Source: Acidobacteriota bacterium (GTDB lineage Bacteria; Acidobacteriota; Blastocatellia; RBC074). Taken from it: DNA of 64,000 nt. The notes beneath the pieces are model-generated. The model did no database searches and was not told the DNA's origin. It was given only the letters and a program-made list of their open reading frames with translations. The translations under genes and the position numbers were made by a program. Positions 25,467 through 35,772 of the stretch are shown here, piece by piece. Numbering within the stretch: the stretch's first letter is position 1; each line of letters opens with the position of its first letter. Location of the stretch: positions 17,358-81,357 of the forward strand of contig JAHBSF010000018.1 in the NCBI GenBank assembly GCA_019639255.1, given 5' to 3'.

Positions 25467-26127
25467 GGACGAGCCCGGTCTGGTCATGACGCTGACGGAC
25501 CGGCTTACGAGCGAGAACTACGTTGTAACCTCGGCGCGCGACGGCGAATCCGGCGAAACACGGGCCGCCGAAGGTTCGTTTGACGTAATCGTTCTGGATG
25601 TAATGTTGCCGAAAAAGAACGGATTTGATGTATGCCGCGACTTGAGGCAACGCGGCATTGAGACGCCGATATTGATGTTGACCGCTCGCGGACAAATCGT
25701 CGACAAGGTTGTGGGGCTGAAACTCGGCGCCGATGATTACCTGACCAAACCTTTTGAAATGATCGAACTGCTGGCGCGCATCGAGGCGCTGTTGCGTCGT
25801 GCTCCCGCCAGATCGCACGCGTCGGGCGATGCATACACTTTCGGCGATGTTCGTGTGGAATTTCGACGGGCTGAAGTACAACGCGCCGGGGTTGCTGTAG
25901 AGCTATCGGCGAAGGAATTCCAGTTGCTGAAGTACTTCATCGAGCATCGCGAGGCCGTTGTGTCGCGCGATGAACTGTTGAACGAGGTTTGGGGTTATGA
26001 CGCGATGCCGACGACGCGCACGGTTGATGTTCACGTCGCCTGGCTGCGTCAAAAGCTGGAAACCAATCCGCGCCATCCGCAATACATTCTCACCGTACAC
26101 GGCCTTGGTTATAAATTTGTCGGCTGA
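25441..26127 (+). CDS. OmpR-family response regulator
   Basis: 228 residues. The receiver domain has acidic EDE near the start, phospho-acceptor Asp in VIVLDVMLPKKNG, a Thr switch (MLTARG) and Lys (YLTKPF). A C-terminal winged-helix DNA-binding domain ends in RTVDVHVAWLRQKLE and VHGLGYKFVG. It is the cognate partner of the kinase at 23394. The ATG at 25441 is chosen because the receiver's first strand (RVLLIEDEP) follows directly; the longer in-frame extension lies inside the kinase gene. Targets are unknown. Confidence 0.93.
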   Translation: MDKRVLLIEDEPGLVMTLTDRLTSENYVVTSARDGESGETRAAEGSFDVIVLDVMLPKKNGFDVCRDLRQRGIETPILMLTARGQIVDKVVGLKLGADDYLTKPFEMIELLARIEALLRRAPARSHASGDAYTFGDVRVEFRRAEVQRAGVAVELSAKEFQLLKYFIEHREAVVSRDELLNEVWGYDAMPTTRTVDVHVAWLRQKLETNPRHPQYILTVHGLGYKFVG

Positions 26128-26138
26128 CGCCATAAAAA

Positions 26139-26232
26139 AGAGAGATAACGGAACAAACGAAAAAACAAACGAAACGAACGGAAAATTTATACACTTCCGT
26201 GTGCTTCGTTTTTTTCGTTTGTTCCGTTATCC
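26139..26232. repeat. Dispersed palindrome, copy 9, intrudes into nagB
   Basis: Arms AGAGATAACGGAACAAACG and CGTTTGTTCCGTTATCC between convergent genes. The right half (26187-26232) is read as the last codons and stop of the minus-strand nagB gene. Confidence 0.9.
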
Positions 26233-26966
26233 CCGGCCAGGAGTGCGGCCGAGTTACGATCAAGGAAAACGGTTGTCCGGGCATGGCGTCGAAGAACAGA
26301 AGCCGGATATAAGGGACTGATTTCGCCCTCGAAGCAGTTTCGCACCGCTTCAGCTTTGCGCGCGTCGGGCACTATACAGATGATCGACTCGGATTTTAGT
26401 ATCTGCCGAATCGACATTGAAACGGCGCGCCGCGGCACGTCTTCAAGAGATGGAAACCAACCTTCGTTGAACTGCTGGCGCCGGCAGGCTTCGTCTAGTT
26501 CCACAACAAGAAAAGGCTTCACTGTTTCAAAATCAGCCGGAGGATCGTTGAACGCAAGATGCCCATTCTCTCCGATTCCGACAAATGCAACGTCTATTGC
26601 GCATCGGGAAATCAGTTTATCCAGCCGGTCGCACTCGGCGTCCAGATCCGCAGCTTCGCCGTCGATAAAATGAAACTCGCCGGGAGCTAGGCGTTCTACA
26701 ATCCTTTCGCGCAAATACCTCCGAAAACTCGCTGGGTGCGATTCGGGCAATCCCACATACTCGTCCAGATGAAAGAACGTAGTCTGCGCCCAGTCGATCC
26801 CGGATTCCTTTATGAGATCATCCAGAAATTCAAACTGCGATGCTCCCGTAGCTGCAATAACGAAGGCGCGTCCCCGTTTGGAGATTGCATCTCTGATGAT
26901 GCGGGCTGCCAGTTGCGACGCCTTCAGGGCGAGTTCAGACTTCGATTCAGAAATGTCTATGACCAA
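26187..26966 (-). CDS. nagB: Glucosamine-6-phosphate deaminase
   Basis: 259 residues. It converts glucosamine-6-phosphate to fructose-6-phosphate and ammonia in the cytoplasm. Family motifs are [10 protein letters not shown] (phosphate loop), [11 protein letters not shown] (catalytic Asp) and [13 protein letters not shown] with the ring-opening His. The natural C-terminus seems to end near LDRNSAALL; the remaining residues ([16 protein letters not shown]) and the stop codon come from the palindromic repeat. The start is TTG with GGAG eight bases upstream. It follows the RidA-like gene by 12 bases on the same strand, so the two are likely one transcript. It could also be a related isomerase/deaminase of unknown sugar specificity. 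Confidence 0.88.
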   Translation of the reverse strand: MVIDISESKSELALKASQLAARIIRDAISKRGRAFVIAATGASQFEFLDDLIKESGIDWAQTTFFHLDEYVGLPESHPASFRRYLRERIVERLAPGEFHFIDGEAADLDAECDRLDKLISRCAIDVAFVGIGENGHLAFNDPPADFETVKPFLVVELDEACRRQQFNEGWFPSLEDVPRRAVSMSIRQILKSESIICIVPDARKAEAVRNCFEGEISPLYPASVLRRHARTTVFLDRNSAALLAGDNGTNEKNEAHGSV

Positions 26967-26978
26967 GCCGTATTCTCC

Positions 26979-27431
26979 TTATCGCGCGGCCACTGCCTGA
27001 ATTTCAAAACGAGCTCCGCGAAGCAACGGCCCCGATCCGATGAAGGCGCGCGCCGGGAGGTTTTTATCGAAATAAGTTCTATAAACTGAATTGAATTTGT
27101 CGTAAAGCGTAAGATCAGGGCAAAACACCTGCACCGAAACCAGATCATCCATACTCATTTTCGCTTCTGCAAGCACAGCCTTCATCGCGTCCAGTATGTT
27201 CCTGATTTCCTGTTCGACGTCGGATGGAATCTGTCCGGTTTTGGGGTCCGTTCCAAGACGGCCTGCAAGGTATAGGGTGTTGCCCACCTGCACGGCGTCG
27301 CTGAACGGAGCCTGGCTGGTGCGGCCGGGAAGGTTGACATTGCGGCGTTGCTGCGCCGCGGCGCCGGAAAAGGCGAGGCTCGCAGTTAAGCCAACCGCTA
27401 TGCCAAGCACGATCAATATCAGGTTCTTCAT
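26979..27431 (-). CDS. RidA/YjgF-family protein with signal peptide
   Basis: 150 residues. An N-terminal signal peptide (about 1-26, AFSGAAA-QQ) is followed by a RidA fold (about 35-150). QVGNTLYLAGRLGTDPKTG and the PAR segment near the end (NLPARAFIGSG) include the Arg that binds the substrate carboxylate in imine-hydrolysing RidA proteins. Cytoplasmic RidA removes reactive enamines; this one appears to be exported, so its role differs or is unknown. It is upstream of and probably cotranscribed with nagB. AAGGAGA precedes the ATG. Confidence 0.85.
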   Translation of the reverse strand: MKNLILIVLGIAVGLTASLAFSGAAAQQRRNVNLPGRTSQAPFSDAVQVGNTLYLAGRLGTDPKTGQIPSDVEQEIRNILDAMKAVLAEAKMSMDDLVSVQVFCPDLTLYDKFNSVYRTYFDKNLPARAFIGSGPLLRGARFEIQAVAAR

Positions 27432-27456
27432 GTATTTCTCCTTCTAAGCGTGAGAC

Positions 27457-27530
27457 GAGAGATAACGGAACAAACGAAAATAGACGGAAAAGACCAGAAT
27501 ATTCAACTTTTTCGTAATTTTCGTTTCATT
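27457..27530. repeat. Dispersed palindrome, copy 10 (right arm cut short)
   Basis: The left arm GAGAGATAACGGAACAAACG is complete. The right arm reaches only TTCGTAATTTTCGTTTCATT and then gives way to sequence by the stop codon of the UPF0182 gene. Confidence 0.8.
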
Positions 27531-27537
27531 GCACGAT

Positions 27538-30282
27538 CTACCTCCGGTTCATCTGTTCAATTATCTGGCCGAGACGTTTGATTTCCTCGCCGTACCTGGC
27601 CCAGTCGCCGTCGCGCTGTGCGCGCACGGCTCGCTCATAGGTCTGTTGAGCCTGTTGCGCCAGTGTTCCCGAAGGATCAGCAGCGGGTAACGGAGCCTGC
27701 ACGGTATCCTGTGCAGGGGGCGGGGCGGCGTCAGCCATTGTTTCGGCGGGCATGGCCGCGTCGCCGAACAACCGGTTGATGCTGGCGTCGAGCGTTGGCT
27801 CCATGGCGATCCGGTTTTCAGCTACTACGATGACCCGGCGCAACTCCGGAATCTTGCCATTAGCGGCCCTGAGGTAAAGAGGGTAGATATAAAGCAGTGA
27901 TTCCTTGACCGGAATCACCATAAGCGTTCCGAAAATCACCTGCGATCCGCGCTGGTTCCACAGCGACAGTTGGCGAGAAATGTCCGGATCCTGGTTGATT
28001 CTTGCGACAACTTGCCGCGGGCCGAAAACGAGTTTTTGTTTGGGGAATCGATACACGGCGAGTTTTCCGTAATGTTCGCCGTCCGATCTCGCCACCATCC
28101 AGGATGCCAGGTTGTCTTTGCGCCGCGGCGTAAACGGAAGCATCAGGATGAACTCTTCATTGCTTTCGCCCGGTATTTTCAGCACCGTGTAATACGGATC
28201 GAGGGGTTGTCCCTCGCCGCCTTCGCGTGTATCGCCGACGCTTGCAACCGACCACTGATCTTCCTTGTTGTAAAAGACCTGCGGATCGTCCATGTGATAG
28301 ACGGAATATACGCCGGTTTGCAACCTGAAAATGTCCTCGGGATAACGGATATGAGAGCGCAAATCCTCGGGCATATCCGTCAGTGGTTTGAAAATTCCGG
28401 GGAATATAGCGGAGAAGGTCTTCTGCATCGGATCGGCGTTGTCAGCGATATAGAAAGAAACGCTGCCGTGATAGGCGTCAAGCACTGCTTTGACCGAGTT
28501 GCGAATATAGTTGATTCCGCCGGCTGCCGGCTGCGAATAGGGATATCTGCTGGTTGTGGTATAGGCGTCCGCAAGCCAGTAAAGTCTGCCTTCGGAGATG
28601 ACCAGATAAGGATCTCCGTCGAATATCAGAAACGGCGCAAGCGACTGTAGGCGTTCTCGTACCGTGCGGCGCAGCAATACGCGGCTTTCTTCGGTCAGAT
28701 CGTCCGACAAAAGGAGCTTGGCGTCGCCGAGTCGTGTAGCAAACAGCAATCTGCGCCACATCGAACCGATGCCGATGCCGCCGTCGCCTTCGTATGTAGT
28801 GAAAACGTTTTGTTCACCGCTGGGATAGTCGAATTCCTTGGAGCGGGTGCGGACGTATACGTGTTCAGATGTGAGTTCGCCGAAATAAATTTCGGGTCGC
28901 GTGACCTTCAGAGACTCAATCGTCGACACCGGAGGAATGTCCTGAATGATGAGTTGCGGCAAACCTTCGGGCGTCACCTTGTCAACGGGGCCGAGCGTGA
29001 GTCCGTAGCCGTGCGTAAAGGTCAGGCGTTCATTAATCCAGTTCCGGTTCGGAAGACTTTGGGATGAAAGCTCGCGGGCGGAGAGCATTACCTGCTGGAG
29101 TCCGCCGTCGATGACATAGCGGTCGTTATCAACGGATTGAAATTCATAATAGGTGCGGATTTCCTGGATCTGTGCAAAGGTATCGAGCAGCGGCCCCTGA
29201 TCCCAAAGCCGTACATTGTTTATCGTAGCGCGATTCTCCTGAATGTCGCGGATATTGAGCGCAAGATCGCCGCTCAATTCGCGCTCTTCGATTCGGTCGA
29301 GCCCGAAAGCCGCTCTTGTAGCTGCAATATTATGTTCTATGTAGGGCGTCTCTCTTACGAGTTCATTCGGCGTAACGGTCAGGCGCTGCACTATTCCGGG
29401 AATAGCGAAGCCCGCAACGAGACCAAGCGCGTGGAGTGCAAGACCAGTCCAGAGCAAACCAAGGCCTTTGCGAAATACGGATGCTGCTGCAAAAGCGGCC
29501 AGCAGCAGTGCGGTTGCAATCTGAACGCGGAATATGGGCAGGCGAACATTCAAATCAGTGTAACAGGCGCCCGCTACGGGGCCGGAATCGGAAAACATCA
29601 GGCCCGGGATTTGCAAGTAGCGTTCGAATGCAATGAGAAGGAAAAAGATTGCGCCTATGGCGAGCAGGTGTTTTCGCTGGGGCGCATCCAGATTGATTTT
29701 GGGTTTCCCATCCGAGGCGCTCTGGAGCCAGCGCGATGCGTATACGGCAAGAGCCGTTAGAAAACACACTACGACCAACCCCAAAAGCCAGCTATTGAGT
29801 GTTTCGAGGAAGGGAAGGGTGAAAACGTAAAATGCAATCTCGCGTCCGAATACCGGGTCTGATGCTCCGAACGGCGTCTGATGGCGGAACAGCAAATAGT
29901 CCTCCCACGCACTCCAGCCCGACGAAGCGAAAAAGAACGCCAGAACGATCAGGCCCGGCCACGCGAATCGTTCTATGATGTTGGCAAAATCGGGAGCCGG
30001 AATTCGCTCACCGTCAATTTCTATGAACCTGACGGAATGAATCGAAGAGCCCGAACCGCGTGCAATACGATAGTTAACAAAAAACACCGCAAACGCCACT
30101 ACAGCGGCAATCACGCCAAGCATGATTTTTGTAGTGAGGCTTGTAATGAATACTACGCGGTACCCAAGCTGATCGAACCACAGCAATTCCGTGAGAAAAC
30201 CTGCGAGTAAGGGCCAGACGATTATCGCAATTGCAAACACTGCTACGAGAAGAAAAAGACTGCGGGGGCGTTTCACAAGCAT
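27538..30282 (-). CDS. UPF0182 family membrane protein
   Basis: 914 residues matching the UPF0182/COG1615 family in length and layout. There are about seven hydrophobic segments in the first 310 residues (beginning [20 protein letters not shown] and LLWFDQLGY). A large extracytoplasmic domain follows, with family-like blocks [35 protein letters not shown] and [13 protein letters not shown] Pro/Ala-rich linker leads to a short C-terminal helical tail. The family's biochemical role is unknown. It is transcribed alone on the minus strand, with a palindrome on each side. Confidence 0.93.
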   Translation of the reverse strand: MLVKRPRSLFLLVAVFAIAIIVWPLLAGFLTELLWFDQLGYRVVFITSLTTKIMLGVIAAVVAFAVFFVNYRIARGSGSSIHSVRFIEIDGERIPAPDFANIIERFAWPGLIVLAFFFASSGWSAWEDYLLFRHQTPFGASDPVFGREIAFYVFTLPFLETLNSWLLGLVVVCFLTALAVYASRWLQSASDGKPKINLDAPQRKHLLAIGAIFFLLIAFERYLQIPGLMFSDSGPVAGACYTDLNVRLPIFRVQIATALLLAAFAAASVFRKGLGLLWTGLALHALGLVAGFAIPGIVQRLTVTPNELVRETPYIEHNIAATRAAFGLDRIEERELSGDLALNIRDIQENRATINNVRLWDQGPLLDTFAQIQEIRTYYEFQSVDNDRYVIDGGLQQVMLSARELSSQSLPNRNWINERLTFTHGYGLTLGPVDKVTPEGLPQLIIQDIPPVSTIESLKVTRPEIYFGELTSEHVYVRTRSKEFDYPSGEQNVFTTYEGDGGIGIGSMWRRLLFATRLGDAKLLLSDDLTEESRVLLRRTVRERLQSLAPFLIFDGDPYLVISEGRLYWLADAYTTTSRYPYSQPAAGGINYIRNSVKAVLDAYHGSVSFYIADNADPMQKTFSAIFPGIFKPLTDMPEDLRSHIRYPEDIFRLQTGVYSVYHMDDPQVFYNKEDQWSVASVGDTREGGEGQPLDPYYTVLKIPGESNEEFILMLPFTPRRKDNLASWMVARSDGEHYGKLAVYRFPKQKLVFGPRQVVARINQDPDISRQLSLWNQRGSQVIFGTLMVIPVKESLLYIYPLYLRAANGKIPELRRVIVVAENRIAMEPTLDASINRLFGDAAMPAETMADAAPPPAQDTVQAPLPAADPSGTLAQQAQQTYERAVRAQRDGDWARYGEEIKRLGQIIEQMNRR

Positions 30283-30360
30283 TTCAGTATTTCCTCATAG
30301 CCGGGGAATTTCCCGGCAACTCCCGGTTTAAATCACACCACACGACTTCGGGACCAAAAA

Positions 30361-30456
30361 GATAGATAACGGAACAAACTAAATCAGACGGAAACTACGA
30401 AAATATTCAACTATTCCGTAATGTTCGTTTCATTTCGTCAGATCCGTTATCTATCT
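30361..30456. repeat. Dispersed palindrome, copy 11 (covarying ends)
   Basis: Arms GATAGATAACGG and CCGTTATCTATC. The usual GAGAGATAACGG is changed, and the opposite arm carries the matching change, so pairing is kept. Confidence 0.9.
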
Positions 30457-30590
30457 TTTCGACAGGTTTTTCGAATTCACTCGGTTGCTCTGAGAAGGAA
30501 TCTCTGAATGAACAATAAAACAGACGTCGAAATAATGGAACAGCCTAAATCAAATCACAGCAGAATGGTACACACAACGGAGTCTGCAAG

Positions 30591-30622
30591 TGGGTACGCA
30601 CGCGCCCTCGCGTGCGTACCCA
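30591..30622. repeat. Perfect 14-bp hairpin of a different family
   Basis: TGGGTACGCACGCG, loop CCCT, then CGCGTGCGTACCCA. A GC-rich perfect stem unrelated in sequence to the ACGGAAC palindromes; only one copy in the window. No T-run follows, so it is not a typical terminator. Confidence 0.85.
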
Positions 30623-30826
30623 GTGATGCGTCCCAATGTTTCGTGGTCTGATTTAGCGTCAGCCGGGCCGGCGGCGCAAGGAGTCTCCATATAGAGGTTC
30701 AATTGACCTTTCAAGAAGTAATCGGGTAATGTTTGCCGCACTTCAATTTTTGGTTGGAATTCCGGCGGAAATTTTATGCCAGGGCGGCCTGAGGCGCCGC
30801 CTCTTTGCAATGGGGAACATTTCATT

Positions 30827-32143
30827 ATGCCTTCGAGCAAGCCGCTGATAGTTGCGATTTTGTTTGTTTTCACAATTGCCGGGCGTGCGGGTTTGCCTGT
30901 TGACGGCTATGCAAAGACCGAACTTTCGGATCGGGACCGGGAAATAGCGCGCCTTGCGGAATCCATTCGAGCCACAGTTGTGGCGTTGAGGCGAGATTTT
31001 CACCAGCATCCGGAGCTTTCTAATCGCGAAAGTCGGACCGGACAGGTAATTGCGGCGAGGCTGAGAGAACTCGGGCTTGATTCGGTGCAGACATCGGTAG
31101 CCGGCCACGGCGTTATCGGATTACTCAAGGGCGGAAAACCCGGGCCGGTCGTTGCGCTCAGAGCCGATATGGATGCGCTGCCGATTCTCGAAACAATCGA
31201 TGTCCCATACAAATCGCGCAACGTCGGCGTAAAACATGCCTGCGGACACGACGTGCATATGTCGGTTGCATTGGGCGTTGCCGAGGTGCTGTCCAAAATG
31301 CGCGCGGATATCGGGGGATCTGTAAAGTTCATCTTCCAGCCCGCCGAGGAAGGCCCTCCGCCGGATGAGGAGGGCGGCGCAGCGCTGTTGATAAAACAGG
31401 GGGGGCTGGATAATCCGCGACCGTCTGCGATATTCGGCTTGCACGTGATGCCGAACATCGAGGTCGGCAAAATCGGGTATAACTCGGGGCCGGCTATGGC
31501 GTCATCGGATCGGTTTACGATAAAGGTGCGCGGACAAAAAGTTCACGGCGCATATCCGCACGACGGCGTAGACGCAGCCGTGATTGCGGCCGAATGCATA
31601 CTCGCTCTTCAAACGATTCGAAGCAGGCGGATCGATACACAGGAACCGCTCGTGATTACGATCGGTAGCGTGCACGGCGGAAATCGTTTCAACATCATAA
31701 CCGACGAGGTTGTGATGGAAGGCACGATGAGGACCCTGAGCGAATCCGTACGAAGTCGTGCGCAGCAACTTATGAATCAGATCCTACAGGGAGTGACCTC
31801 TGCGCACGGCGGATCTTTCGACATTTCGTGGGGGCGGAACAATCCCGTGACTTACAATGACCCGGCCCTTGTCGAGGCTTCATTGCCTACTCTGCGACGA
31901 ATTTTGGGTTCGGAGAACGTAATCAATCCAAGGCCGCAAATGGGCGCCGAGGATTTCTCGGAATACCAAAGGATAATACCAGGCTTTTTTTATTTTCTGG
32001 GCGTCGGCAATCCCGCCAGGGGCATTACCGCAATGATCCATACGCCGGAATTCGATGTGGATGAGGAAAGCCTGGTAATCGGCGTTAAAGTGATGGCATC
32101 CGTGGTATGCGATTATCTGGATCGAACCGCAGCAGCAAAATAG
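30827..32143 (+). CDS. Exported M20-family amidohydrolase
   Basis: About 438 residues. A signal peptide is followed by an M20/amidohydrolase (IAA-amino acid hydrolase/hippurate hydrolase-like) enzyme. Metal-site motifs are LRADMDALP, VKHACGHDVHM, FQPAEEG and the final His in MIHTPEFDVD. The dimerisation domain contains RFTIKVRGQKVHGAYPHDGVD, with the catalytically important His. The family removes acyl groups from N-acyl amino acids. The ATG at 30827 is chosen because a basic/hydrophobic signal sequence follows and TGGGGA lies upstream; an in-frame ATG at 30776 would place 17 extra residues before it. It is likely periplasmic. The exact substrate is unknown. Confidence 0.88.
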   Translation: MPSSKPLIVAILFVFTIAGRAGLPVDGYAKTELSDRDREIARLAESIRATVVALRRDFHQHPELSNRESRTGQVIAARLRELGLDSVQTSVAGHGVIGLLKGGKPGPVVALRADMDALPILETIDVPYKSRNVGVKHACGHDVHMSVALGVAEVLSKMRADIGGSVKFIFQPAEEGPPPDEEGGAALLIKQGGLDNPRPSAIFGLHVMPNIEVGKIGYNSGPAMASSDRFTIKVRGQKVHGAYPHDGVDAAVIAAECILALQTIRSRRIDTQEPLVITIGSVHGGNRFNIITDEVVMEGTMRTLSESVRSRAQQLMNQILQGVTSAHGGSFDISWGRNNPVTYNDPALVEASLPTLRRILGSENVINPRPQMGAEDFSEYQRIIPGFFYFLGVGNPARGITAMIHTPEFDVDEESLVIGVKVMASVVCDYLDRTAAAK

Positions 32144-32201
32144 CTCCTGCCGACTTCCGGACGCTCCGCCGGATTTACGATTGCGACCCGAAAGGATTCG
32201 A

Positions 32202-32552
32202 TCAGCCGGGAGGCCATGTCATTTTTCTGCCTCCCAGTAGATGCAGATGAAGGTGCTGTACCGATTGACCGCCGTCTTCACCAGTGTTGACCACCGTCCG
32301 AAAGCCCGTTTCTGCGATGCCAATCTGATTGGCGATTTTTGACGCGAGTCGAAGCAAATGGCCGAGCAATGGTTCGTCTCCCCGCGCGGCGTCGTTGAGT
32401 GAATCCATATGTTCACGAGGGGCTATAAGAACATGCGACGGCGCCTTCGGATCTACGTCGGTAAATGCTACTGCAAGCTCGTCCTTGTATATGATATTGG
32501 AAGGCGCGTCTCCCGCTGCAATCCGGCAAAAAATACAACTGTTCTCGGCCAT
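32202..32552 (-). CDS. HIT-family nucleotide-binding protein (HinT-like)
   Basis: 116 residues. The N-terminal CIFCRI and the catalytic HLHLHLLGG histidine triad place it in the HIT/HinT group, which hydrolyses AMP-lysine or AMP-amine bonds. The C-terminal GGRKMTWPPG is the usual HinT ending. The ATG at 32552 is preceded by AAAGGAGAACAC, an excellent Shine-Dalgarno; the longer in-frame start at 32648 has none. Cytoplasmic, single gene, convergent with the M20 gene and divergent from the FG-GAP gene. Confidence 0.93.
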   Translation of the reverse strand: MAENSCIFCRIAAGDAPSNIIYKDELAVAFTDVDPKAPSHVLIAPREHMDSLNDAARGDEPLLGHLLRLASKIANQIGIAETGFRTVVNTGEDGGQSVQHLHLHLLGGRKMTWPPG

Positions 32553-32715
32553 GTGTTCTCCTTTAAGAATATCTGACGCGTTGATACTAACATAAAAGAT
32601 GATCGCCGCAAGGTTTTGCGAGGATGGCGTTTGAGTGCGACGCATCATAATGGTTCATCACTATTGTTTATCACTGGTGATCGGGCAATCATGGTTTCGA
32701 GGGGAGGTCGGCAAC

Positions 32716-35682
32716 GTGGGCATTAATGCTTCGCTGCAAAGCAAAACCATCAGTGGGGCGCGAAGATTTTTATCTTCAACTGCATTCGTATTCATACTTT
32801 TGCTTGCGGCGTGGATTCCCGTAATACGCGATGTCGGCGCGAGTGGTGTTGGATCTGAAACCGGGAATGTACAGGTATCCGGATGCGGCAGCTTGAGCTT
32901 TCGGGTTGCCGGTTCGATTCCGGCTGGAGAGTCGCCCTATACGGTTGTCACGGCTGATTTCAACCTCGATTCAATTCCGGACATAGCCGCAGCGAATTAC
33001 GTTGCCGACAATGTTGCAGTTCTGCTGGGCGACGGTTTCGGTGGGTTTACTCCAGCCGAATTTTTTCCGGCGCACATCGGGCCCAGTGTGCTGATCGCTG
33101 CGGATTTCAACGGCGACGGGCGTGTTGATCTGGCCGTCGGCAACGAAGACTCGCAGGACATTTCGATTCTGCTTTCACAGGGCAACGGCAGGTTTGAAGC
33201 TCCGGTTCATTTTGCCCTCGACGGCGTTCCGGCGTCGATTGCAGCAGGTGATCTTAACCGGGACGGCGCGCCTGATATAGCGGTCAGTATATTTGATTCG
33301 CCGCAGGTTCGTATACTTCTGGGCGTCGGCGATGGTTCATTCGGGTCGCCCGTATCGTTTAACGCCGGGGGCGAACCAAGAGGCATTCTGATCGCAGATA
33401 CGAATGATGACCAGAACCCGGATCTGATTGTCGCCGATTACGGCGGAGATACGCTGTCAATCCTTCGCGGAGACGGTACGGGCGGTTTTGCGCCGCCGGA
33501 AACGCTTACGGTCGGCGTCGGCCCATTTGGCGTATTTGCTGTTGATCTGAACATGGATGGGCGTCCTGACCTGGTTTCAGCGAATGATTTGAGCGACACC
33601 ATAACTGTTCTGATCTCGCAACCCGGCGGAGGATTTGCTTCTCCGGCGTCGTACTCCGTCGGTTCCAGACCCGGGGCCGTGGTGGCGGGCGATTTTGATG
33701 GGGATGGTCGCGCTGATCTTGCAACCGCGAATTTTGGCTCAGCCGATGTTACGCTGCTGTTGGGAGACGCGGGCGGAGGCTTCAATGTAGCGGGCAATTT
33801 CGGCGCGGGGCTGAATGCAAACTCTCTGGCCACGGACGATTTCAACGGAGACGGACGTCCCGATATTGTTTCGGCCAATATAGGCTCCAGCGATATTTCA
33901 CTCCTGCTTGCGGGCGATATGGGCCAACTTTCCGGCGCCTTGCACCTGAAGCTCAACCTGACGGCGAGTTCAATTACAACCGCGGATTTCAACGCCGATT
34001 CAATCCCGGACCTTGCTGTTGCGGATGCGAGTGCTGGTGAGGTGGCGGTTTTCATCGGACGGTCCGGGGGTGGGTTTGAAAGCCCGGTAACGATCCCCTT
34101 AACGGTATTACCGACTTCGATCACGGCGGCGGACTTCAATGGCGACGGAAGGCCGGATATCGCAACTGCGAATGAAATTACGAGTAATGTTTCGATACTC
34201 ATCAATAACGGAATGGGCGGATTCGATGCATCCGCCCTCTTTCCAGTCGATACTGCGCCGAGCGCAATCGCAGCGGGTTTAGTAAACGGCGATGACAGGA
34301 TTGATCTGATTGTCGCAAGCCGCCAGGCAAACACCGTCACCGTATTGCTGGGCAGTGCAATCGCAGGTTTTGCGCCTCAGCCTCCGGTAAACGTGGGCGA
34401 CGGTCCGGCTGCAATTGCACTCGCCGACCTGAATGGGGACGGCGCGCTCGATCTTGCGGTTGCCAATGAACAGAGCGACACCGTTTCGGTATTGCTCGGC
34501 ATGGGCACAGGCGAGTTTGGTGCATTATCGACTCTTCAAACAGGAGACATGCCGGTAGCACTACGATTCGGGGATTTTGACGGCGACGGGCATTTGGATC
34601 TGGCAACAGCCAACTTCGGTTCGGATTCGGTTGCGATCTTTTCGGGTAATGGGCAGGGTGGATTCAACATGTCACGGACACTTCCGATTATCGCAGGACC
34701 CTCCGGGATTGAAACAGGCGATTGGAACGGGGACGGCCATCTGGACCTTGCAATTACGGCAAATTCCACGTCCGAGTCGGTCATTGTTTTCGGCGACGGA
34801 ACCGGTGGGTTCAGCCCGGAATTTCGTTTTCCGGCAATTTTCGACCCGATCCAGTTGATTGCGGCGGATTTTAACCGGGACGGCCGAACCGATCTTGCCG
34901 TGGCCAATGCAGGCGGCGGGTTCGTACAGATCCTTTACAATATCTGCTCTGGACTCGCCCGTACGGTCACGACTGTAAGTGCTGCGAGTTTCAGAGCTGA
35001 GACCGTTGCTACCGAATCCATAGTAGCCGCTTTCGGCGTGGATCTCGCTGTAACGACTCTACCTGCGACCGGACTTCCTCTTCCGTCCAGGTTGGGTGGG
35101 ACCGAAGTAACGGTAACAGATCGTTTCGGCGTCGAGCGGAAATCACTTCTGTTTTTTGTATCGCCTTTCCAGATCAACTATCAGATACCGGAAGGCACGG
35201 CAATCGGGCCGGCCGTAGTTAAGGCGACGAGCGCAAACGGAACTACATCGCTGGGTCAAGTGCAGATTTCCGATACAGCACCCGGAGTTTTCTCCGCCAG
35301 CGCAGACGGCACAGGGGTGGCTTCAGCCCTGGTCATACGGGTTCTTGCGGACAACACACAGCAGTTCGAAGGTTCGGCGCGGTTTGATCCCGATGCCGGA
35401 AGATTCGTGCCGGCGCCGATTCGTCTGGGGCCGCCCGAAGAAAGGATATTTGTTGCGTTTTTCGGCACCGGGATCAGGTTCCGGAGCGATGCAACGAATG
35501 TCTCGGTTCGTATGGGAGATCGCACATTGCCGGTTTTATACGCAGGCCCACAGGGTGTGTTTGTCGGTCAGGATCAGGTTAATGTAGAAATTCCCAAGGA
35601 TATGCCGCTCGGCGGCGAGGTCTCATTTGTAGTTGTTGTCGACGGAGTGGAAGCGAATACCATAACGCTCACGTTCGAATGA
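32716..35682 (+). CDS. Secreted FG-GAP/VCBS repeat protein
   Basis: About 988 residues. After a signal sequence there are many beta-propeller FG-GAP/VCBS repeats (about 65-745) with recurring D-N-D-G-PD calcium-binding loops, such as DFNGDGRPDIV, and VLLGDGxGGF strands. A C-terminal domain of about 240 residues (VSAASF..., LLFFVSPFQINYQIP, QDQVNVEIP) is typical of surface proteins of Acidobacteria. The protein is probably a cell-surface or secreted adhesin/structural protein. The GTG at 32716 is chosen because GGGGAGG lies eight bases upstream and a proper signal peptide follows. In-frame starts at 32635 and 32650 are alternatives. Confidence 0.85.
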   Translation: MGINASLQSKTISGARRFLSSTAFVFILLLAAWIPVIRDVGASGVGSETGNVQVSGCGSLSFRVAGSIPAGESPYTVVTADFNLDSIPDIAAANYVADNVAVLLGDGFGGFTPAEFFPAHIGPSVLIAADFNGDGRVDLAVGNEDSQDISILLSQGNGRFEAPVHFALDGVPASIAAGDLNRDGAPDIAVSIFDSPQVRILLGVGDGSFGSPVSFNAGGEPRGILIADTNDDQNPDLIVADYGGDTLSILRGDGTGGFAPPETLTVGVGPFGVFAVDLNMDGRPDLVSANDLSDTITVLISQPGGGFASPASYSVGSRPGAVVAGDFDGDGRADLATANFGSADVTLLLGDAGGGFNVAGNFGAGLNANSLATDDFNGDGRPDIVSANIGSSDISLLLAGDMGQLSGALHLKLNLTASSITTADFNADSIPDLAVADASAGEVAVFIGRSGGGFESPVTIPLTVLPTSITAADFNGDGRPDIATANEITSNVSILINNGMGGFDASALFPVDTAPSAIAAGLVNGDDRIDLIVASRQANTVTVLLGSAIAGFAPQPPVNVGDGPAAIALADLNGDGALDLAVANEQSDTVSVLLGMGTGEFGALSTLQTGDMPVALRFGDFDGDGHLDLATANFGSDSVAIFSGNGQGGFNMSRTLPIIAGPSGIETGDWNGDGHLDLAITANSTSESVIVFGDGTGGFSPEFRFPAIFDPIQLIAADFNRDGRTDLAVANAGGGFVQILYNICSGLARTVTTVSAASFRAETVATESIVAAFGVDLAVTTLPATGLPLPSRLGGTEVTVTDRFGVERKSLLFFVSPFQINYQIPEGTAIGPAVVKATSANGTTSLGQVQISDTAPGVFSASADGTGVASALVIRVLADNTQQFEGSARFDPDAGRFVPAPIRLGPPEERIFVAFFGTGIRFRSDATNVSVRMGDRTLPVLYAGPQGVFVGQDQVNVEIPKDMPLGGEVSFVVVVDGVEANTITLTFE

Positions 35683-35772
35683 TGCGGAGGAGCAACCTCA
35701 GGGTTGACCATACCTGTTCAAGCTGTGTAAAGATGTCATAAGCCCCAATTGTAGGGCGCGGATGCGAAACGG

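Larger units (their letters stand above)
30283..30826. other. Long divergent intergenic region
   Basis: 544 bases between UPF0182 (minus) and the M20 gene (plus). It contains palindrome copy 11 (30361-30456) and a separate perfect hairpin (30591-30622). I see no convincing gene in the rest; the 200 bases before the M20 start are the likely promoter/leader. Confidence 0.6.

Noticed and set aside
30550..31108. Minus-strand frames upstream of and inside the M20 gene
   Set aside because: Low-complexity products without start signals, antisense to the M20 gene and its leader.
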